Positions 60,178 to 64,000 of a stretch of 64,000 nucleotides of DNA are shown here, piece by piece (the stretch's first letter is position 1; each line of letters starts with the position of its first letter). The position numbers and the translations under genes are program-made. The stretch covers positions 52,087 to 116,086 of the forward strand of contig SCRA01000004.1 in assembly GCA_004297985.1 (NCBI GenBank), read 5' to 3'. The notes below the pieces were generated by a model. It had not been told where the DNA came from. It saw only the letters and a list, made by a program, of their open reading frames with translations, and ran no database searches. The stretch comes from a bacterium. Its GTDB lineage: Bacteria; Vulcanimicrobiota; Vulcanimicrobiia; Vulcanimicrobiales; SCRA01.

Positions 60178-61377
60178 CTACGGCGTGAGGACCTTCACCG
60201 TGTTGTCGTTGTCGTCGTTGAAGTAGAGCTTGGTGTCGGCGTTGCTGTGCCCGATGGCGGCCATGCCGAAGAGCGCTCCGGCTGCGCCGGTGTCGACGTT
60301 CTTGACGTCGAGCAGACGGCCATTCGGCGCGATCTCGACCATGAGGTTCTGCCCGTTGGGATCGAGCGTGTTGCCGAGCACGAGATGCCCGTCGGGCAGG
60401 AGCGCCGAGCTGATCGGGCCGTTGAGCGGCGGGCCGGAGAAGATCAAGCGGGCGCGCTTGCCGAACGGCCCTCCAAACGATGTCCCGTTGACGACGACGC
60501 CGTCGGCGGGAATCGTCGAGACGCCGCGCAGCGCCACCAGCGTGTTGTCGGCTCCGTCGACGACGTAGAGCCGGTCGTGGCGCTCATCGTACTGCAGTCC
60601 CGATGGGCCGAGGATGCCGCCGGGCGCGCCGTGATTGACGGCGAAGCCGCGGGCGATGATCTGGAACGTGAAGTGCGGCCCGGGGCTGATGCCGATGCGG
60701 ACGATGCTGCCGTCCCCGGCGTTGCTCTCATAGAATGCGGCGCTGCCGAAGCTTCCCCCGTGCGGCGCGAACGTCTGACCGAAGGGGCCGTGCCACGGAC
60801 CGCCGGGGAGCGTCGTGACGAGCGTTCCGCTCGGCGTGAAGATCGGATTGTCGTTGGCTGCGAATGCCGAGGCCCAGATGTTGCCGTTGGGTGCGAGCGC
60901 AAGCTCCGTGCAACCGAGGAGCGAAGAATCCTGCGCCACGCGGCGTGGCGAGGAGCCAGCGCGTGGATGGAGCGCGACGATCGTGGTGCCCGTGCCCTGC
61001 ACGTTGGCCCCGTTGTTGAAGTTGCAGACGACCAAATCGCCGGACTCGATAGACCCCGCATCGACGGAAGCCACGGCCAAGCCGTAGGGATTCTGGTCAC
61101 CATTGAGCGGGTCGACCGTCGAGCCGATGGTCGTTATCTGGCCAAGCCGCTTGAGCACCGAGGCGTTGTCGACCGCGCCGTCTTCTTCGTTCTCGTCGCC
61201 CGGCACACGCACAGCCGCCTTCTCCATCGACATCGGCACGGGCGTCGGTATCGTGGTGGTGGTGTCGACCATAGGAGACGCGCCGGTACTCATGCCGCCT
61301 CCGCCCGCGCACGCTGCGAGCGCAAGCAACGCCGCCGATGTCGTCAGTATAGCCGTGAACGATGTGGAAGAAGGCAT
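60178..61377 (-). CDS. Lipoprotein with NHL/SMP-30-like beta-propeller
   Basis: A 399-aa secreted protein with a lipoprotein signal (LTTSAALLALAAC, lipobox LAAC) then a Gly/Ser/Thr/Pro linker. From about residue 85 it shows repeated propeller blades such as NPYGLAVASVDAGSIESGDL, GCTELALAPNGNIWASAFA, LGPSGLQYDERHDRLYVVDG and ISSALLPDGHLVLGNTLDPN. No catalytic motif is evident; a binding or scaffold role at the cell surface is likely. It is not clearly part of an operon. Confidence 0.7.
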   Translation of the reverse strand: MPSSTSFTAILTTSAALLALAACAGGGGMSTGASPMVDTTTTIPTPVPMSMEKAAVRVPGDENEEDGAVDNASVLKRLGQITTIGSTVDPLNGDQNPYGLAVASVDAGSIESGDLVVCNFNNGANVQGTGTTIVALHPRAGSSPRRVAQDSSLLGCTELALAPNGNIWASAFAANDNPIFTPSGTLVTTLPGGPWHGPFGQTFAPHGGSFGSAAFYESNAGDGSIVRIGISPGPHFTFQIIARGFAVNHGAPGGILGPSGLQYDERHDRLYVVDGADNTLVALRGVSTIPADGVVVNGTSFGGPFGKRARLIFSGPPLNGPISSALLPDGHLVLGNTLDPNGQNLMVEIAPNGRLLDVKNVDTGAAGALFGMAAIGHSNADTKLYFNDDNDNTVKVLTP

Positions 61378-61455
61378 CGAGCACCTCCTGATGCGCGAGC
61401 GTTCGTGCGTCCCAGGCTAGGAACGAATGTTGAAGAAACGCTGAAGGCGAGGCTG

Positions 61456-62421
61456 CTAGCGCACCAGGGAAGCGGCGCGTTGGAGGTGCCCGGCGGCATC
61501 GGCGGCGATGCGTTCGACAACGGCGCGCGCGGTGGTGCGCGCGCTGACCATGCCGACCGATTGCCCGGCGTAGACGTTGGCAACCGTGTAGTCGCGCTCG
61601 GCCTTTGCCGCGCGGAATTCATCTAGTGCACCGGGAGCGCGCAGCATCTCCTCTTCGCGGCCGTTCCACTGATCGGTGAACCGGTTGCGCAACGCGCGCC
61701 CGCGGAACTCTTGGGGCCACGCCTTCCCTTGTGCGCGGTCGAAGAGGCTGGTGAGCACCGTCTGCGTTTCGTCGCTTGCGACGATACGCTCGCGTGCCTG
61801 CTCGGGCGTGCGGCTCTCGGCCGCGGCTAGAAACGGCGTACCGATCCAGGCGCCGACCGCCCCGGCGGCCAGCACGGCGGCAAGGCCGCGGCCGCTGGCG
61901 ATGCCGCCTGCAGCGACCACCGGCACGTCGACGGCGTCGAGCACGATCTGCAGCAGCGGGAGCGTTCCGACGGCCCCCGTGTGGCCGCCGGCTTCCGTGC
62001 CTTGCGCTACGATGATGTCGACGCCCGCTTGCGCGGCACGCATCGCGGAGGCGCGCGACTGGATTTGCGAGGCGATGAGGATACCGGCGCGGTGGAGCCG
62101 CTCGACGTATGGCGCCGGATCGCCGAAGGAGATGCTCACCAGCGTGGGCTTGGCCGCGATTGCCAAGTCGAGCAGATCCGGGCGGCGCTCGAGGACCCAG
62201 ATGACCAGCCCGATGCCGAACGGCTTCGAGAAGCCACCGGCCTTGACGAGCGCAACCTGTTCGGCGATCTGCTCGGCCGACTCGTCTTCGTTAAGGCCAA
62301 CGATGCCGAAGGCTCCGGCCTCGGAGACGGCTCGGGCCAGCGCGCCGCCCGCTTGCGGCGTCATCGGCGCGTTCACGATGGGGTGGGTGACTCCGAGCAT
62401 CTCGGTGAGGCGCGTCTGCAT
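61456..62421 (-). CDS. Nitronate monooxygenase (NPD family)
   Basis: A 321-aa FMN enzyme that oxidises alkyl nitronates; related proteins are FMN reductases or enoyl-ACP reductases of the FabK type. HPIVNAPMTPQAGGALARAV is the N-terminal barrel start, VAQGTEAGGHTGAVGTLPLL carries the conserved His and Gly-rich FMN phosphate loop, and VVAAGGIASGRGLAAVLAAG completes the phosphate site. It lies 40 bp downstream of the H-NOX-like gene on the same strand, a possible link to nitrogen-oxide stress. Confidence 0.85.
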   Translation of the reverse strand: MQTRLTEMLGVTHPIVNAPMTPQAGGALARAVSEAGAFGIVGLNEDESAEQIAEQVALVKAGGFSKPFGIGLVIWVLERRPDLLDLAIAAKPTLVSISFGDPAPYVERLHRAGILIASQIQSRASAMRAAQAGVDIIVAQGTEAGGHTGAVGTLPLLQIVLDAVDVPVVAAGGIASGRGLAAVLAAGAVGAWIGTPFLAAAESRTPEQARERIVASDETQTVLTSLFDRAQGKAWPQEFRGRALRNRFTDQWNGREEEMLRAPGALDEFRAAKAERDYTVANVYAGQSVGMVSARTTARAVVERIAADAAGHLQRAASLVR

Positions 62422-62461
62422 GGTGGAAGCATTGCGCGCCCGGGTCCCATCCCCTGCGCTG

Positions 62462-63013
62462 CTATGCCGGCGCGGCCACCGGCAGCTCCACGAGAATCTC
62501 GCAGAAACTCGAGCCCTTCATCATGCAACGCCCCTCCAGGAAGCGGATCGCCTCGCCGCGGTGCTCCGCCACGCCGCGAATCATGCCGCGAATCAGCGGG
62601 CAGAGGCGTCGCCGTGAGGCATAAACGATTCGCACCGTGCGCTCGCCGATGCGCGCGCAGCGCATGGCAGGCTCGTAGGTTGCGTTGCGCCGCTCGAACC
62701 ACAGTGCGAGCGCGCGGTTGGCGTGCATGATGAGGTCGAGTGTGCTCCACGCGGGATCGATGCGGCGTTGGTATCTGGAGATGAGCTGGCCGGCGAGAAA
62801 GACTCCAAGCTCCTCGACGACCGCCGCGGCGTGTTCATTCGTGATGCGCGTCGTCGCCATCAAGAGGGGCATCAATGCGTCGCCGCGGCCTGTGGCGGAG
62901 ACGGGCTCCATGCTTGCCGCGAGGCTCGAGTCGTGGAGGAGCTTGCTCCATGTCTCCTCGCCGAATCGCAGAGAGACGAACTTGGCAAAGGCAACCTGCA
63001 AAGACGTGGACAC
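62462..63013 (-). CDS. H-NOX-type heme NO/O2-binding protein
   Basis: A 183-aa sensor. GTG 63013 is chosen because GGGGG lies about 8 nt upstream and the resulting numbering fits the family. FGEETWSKLL near residue 20 matches the H-NOX start. His97 in LDLIMHANRAL is the likely proximal heme ligand, and Tyr131-Ala-Ser133-Arg-Arg135 is the YxSxR motif that holds the heme propionates, at the same numbers as in well-studied bacterial H-NOX. The end GRCMMKGSSFCEILVEL keeps two Cys. No kinase or cyclase domain follows, so it would signal to a separate partner. Confidence 0.75.
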   Translation of the reverse strand: MSTSLQVAFAKFVSLRFGEETWSKLLHDSSLAASMEPVSATGRGDALMPLLMATTRITNEHAAAVVEELGVFLAGQLISRYQRRIDPAWSTLDLIMHANRALALWFERRNATYEPAMRCARIGERTVRIVYASRRRLCPLIRGMIRGVAEHRGEAIRFLEGRCMMKGSSFCEILVELPVAAPA

Positions 63014-63094
63014 GAGAGGGACCCCCGGCGACCATCGCAATATGTTCAACGGTGGGGGGAGCGCCGTCGTCTTGTGATATCGGCAGAGCTTCGC

Positions 63095-63108
63095 GTGATT
63101 GCGATCAC
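63095..63108 (-). promoter_or_regulatory. CRP/FNR-family palindrome upstream of the H-NOX gene
   Basis: GTGAT-TGCG-ATCAC is a perfect inverted repeat, and with flanks it reads TGTGATCGCAATCACG on the minus strand, one base away from the CRP core TGTGA-N6-TCACA; FNR and Dnr sites have the same 4-nt core spacing. It lies 82 bp before the H-NOX start, suitable for activation. Which CRP/FNR-type regulator binds is unknown. Confidence 0.55.
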
Positions 63109-63142
63109 ATTCGTGCGATCGCCCGTAAAGATTACGTTACGC

Positions 63143-63550
63143 TCAGGCCCCGGCGATGCGCTCGAGGACTCGGGCCAGGCGTGCGTTGACCTCACGAGCG
63201 ATCGGCTCTAGCTCGGGCTTGCCTACCACCGATAGCATCGCCAAGGCGTCGACCGCGGAGACGACGGTACCGTTCGCTTCCCGCTGCACGACCACGTTGC
63301 AGGGCAGCAGCAGACCGACGTGGCCCTCCTGGGCGAGAACCTGATGGGCGAATTGGGGATTGCAGGCGCCGAGGATCACGTAGGGTCGGAAGTCGACGCC
63401 GATCTTCTCTTTGAGCGTCTTGGCGACGTCGATCTCGCAGAGGACGCCGAAGCCTTCGTCCTTGAGGAGGCTCTTGGCCCGCTCGATAGCCTCGGCATAG
63501 GGGAGGCTGGTGGTGACGATGCTGCCGTAGCGCAGGCTCGTTGTGGACAT
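63143..63550 (-). CDS. DUF302 family protein
   Basis: A 135-aa cytoplasmic protein with a clear AGAAGGAG ribosome-binding site before ATG 63550. YGSIVTTSLPYAEAIERAKS, LLKDEGFGVLCEIDVAKT, VDFRPYVILGACNPQFAHQV and GLLLPCNVVVQ form the whole DUF302 domain, including its conserved Asn-Pro and the two Cys that may bind a ligand or metal. The function is not known; such genes often sit beside stress, metal or efflux genes, and here one follows an RND pump gene by 24 bp. Confidence 0.85.
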   Translation of the reverse strand: MSTTSLRYGSIVTTSLPYAEAIERAKSLLKDEGFGVLCEIDVAKTLKEKIGVDFRPYVILGACNPQFAHQVLAQEGHVGLLLPCNVVVQREANGTVVSAVDALAMLSVVGKPELEPIAREVNARLARVLERIAGA

Positions 63551-63574
63551 GGTGGACTCCTTCTCGTGTGACAG

Positions 63575-64000
63575 TTACGGTGCGACGGTCATTGGGGCAG
63601 CGCTTGCCCGCTCCGGATGCGCGGGCTGCGTACGAGGAACGAGGAGATCGTCCTTGGCTACCAGCGCATAGAGCAGAGGGACGACCAAGATCGAGAGCAG
63701 AGCGCTGGCGGACATGCCGAAGACCAGGGCCCATGCCAGGCCGCTCCAGACGGGATCGGCGGCGATGACGGCAGAGGAGAGGACGCCGGCGGCGGCCGTG
63801 AGCAGGATCGGGCGCGCGCGTACCATACCGGCGCGGATCACCGCCTCGTGCAGCCCCGTGCCGCGCCGCAGCTCATCTTCGATGAACTCGACCAAGACGA
63901 TCGAGTTGCGCACCACGATGCCGGAGAGCGCGATCACGCCGATCATCGCGGTGGCGCTGAAGTAGACTCCATGCGCGGCCAAGAGAGCGAAGCCCGGCAT
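63575..64000 (-). CDS. RND efflux transporter permease, C-terminal end (partial)
   Basis: The last 141 residues of an inner-membrane RND/AcrB-type proton-driven pump; the 5' part is beyond the right edge. IALSGIVVRNSIVLVEFIED, RARPILLTAAAGVLSSAVIA and WALVFGMSASALLSILVVP are the typical final helices TM10-TM12 with the GIVVRNSIVLVEF and RPI-x-x-T signatures. Such heavy-metal or drug pumps work with periplasmic and outer-membrane partners not seen here. Confidence 0.88.
   Translation of the reverse strand: MPGFALLAAHGVYFSATAMIGVIALSGIVVRNSIVLVEFIEDELRRGTGLHEAVIRAGMVRARPILLTAAAGVLSSAVIAADPVWSGLAWALVFGMSASALLSILVVPLLYALVAKDDLLVPRTQPAHPERASAAPMTVAP

Overview
This 64 kb window is a high-GC bacterial chromosome segment with very tight packing. 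Many neighbouring genes overlap by ATGA, GTGA or TTGA, and two convergent gene pairs share a single CTAG as both stop codons. The cell had an outer membrane: there is a TonB-dependent cobalamin receptor, several lipoproteins with lipoboxes, and an RND efflux pump. The gene mix (full 14-gene complex I, cobinamide salvage, ECF sigma plus Ada/MGMT, PucR plus glutamine synthetase) resembles uncultured diderm lineages such as Candidatus Eremiobacterota (WPS-2). That placement is an impression, not something the sequence proves.

Layout. 1-2.3 kb: a cut-off MFS exporter divergent from its LysR regulator, then a secreted phosphoesterase. 2.4-6 kb: glutamine synthetase (beta type) and an M30-like lipoprotein peptidase. 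6-18 kb: a vitamin B12 island. It holds btuC-btuD plus a thioesterase, a GH15 glucoamylase, btuB-cobT-cobS behind a cobalamin riboswitch, btuF-cobC, a second btuF, and two tandem cobU-like genes. The set fits import and salvage of corrinoids rather than de novo synthesis, since no corrin-ring genes are present. 18-22.7 kb: an FGGY kinase / GlpD / alkyl-DHAP-synthase-like trio that may make ether-lipid precursors. 22.7-26.3 kb: a two-subunit GMC dehydrogenase, HflX and a small lipoprotein.

26.3-41.1 kb: a complete nuoABCDEFGHIJKLMN operon. 41-44 kb: a DNA-alkylation response module made of an ECF sigma factor, an MGMT with a C-terminal Ada zinc domain, and a 2OG-Fe(II) oxygenase. 44-47 kb: a LysR regulator facing a possible small membrane protein, an isolated 38-codon gene followed by two identical hairpins and a terminator, a TPR protein and RidA. 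47-55 kb: a GAF-domain histidine kinase, a PucR regulator with an alpha-type glutamine synthetase, and an NRAMP transporter paired with a soluble MgtE-type sensor protein preceded by a possible leader ORF.

55-64 kb: an inositol-phosphatase family enzyme, unknown genes, a flavin amine oxidase, tRNA-Ser with a probable tyrosine-recombinase remnant and a lower-GC gene, a beta-propeller lipoprotein, nitronate monooxygenase, an H-NOX-type heme sensor with a CRP/FNR-like palindrome upstream, a DUF302 protein, and the 3' end of an RND pump gene cut by the window edge.

The most interesting points are: a 30-nt element placed exactly 11 nt before two separate B12 genes; a CobU paralogue with the catalytic His changed to Asn; the sigma/MGMT-Ada/oxygenase module; the split MgtE sensor with a non-canonical NRAMP; the small 38-aa gene with tandem hairpins; and the H-NOX gene with its palindrome. 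No CRISPR array, rRNA, intact insertion sequence or prophage was seen.
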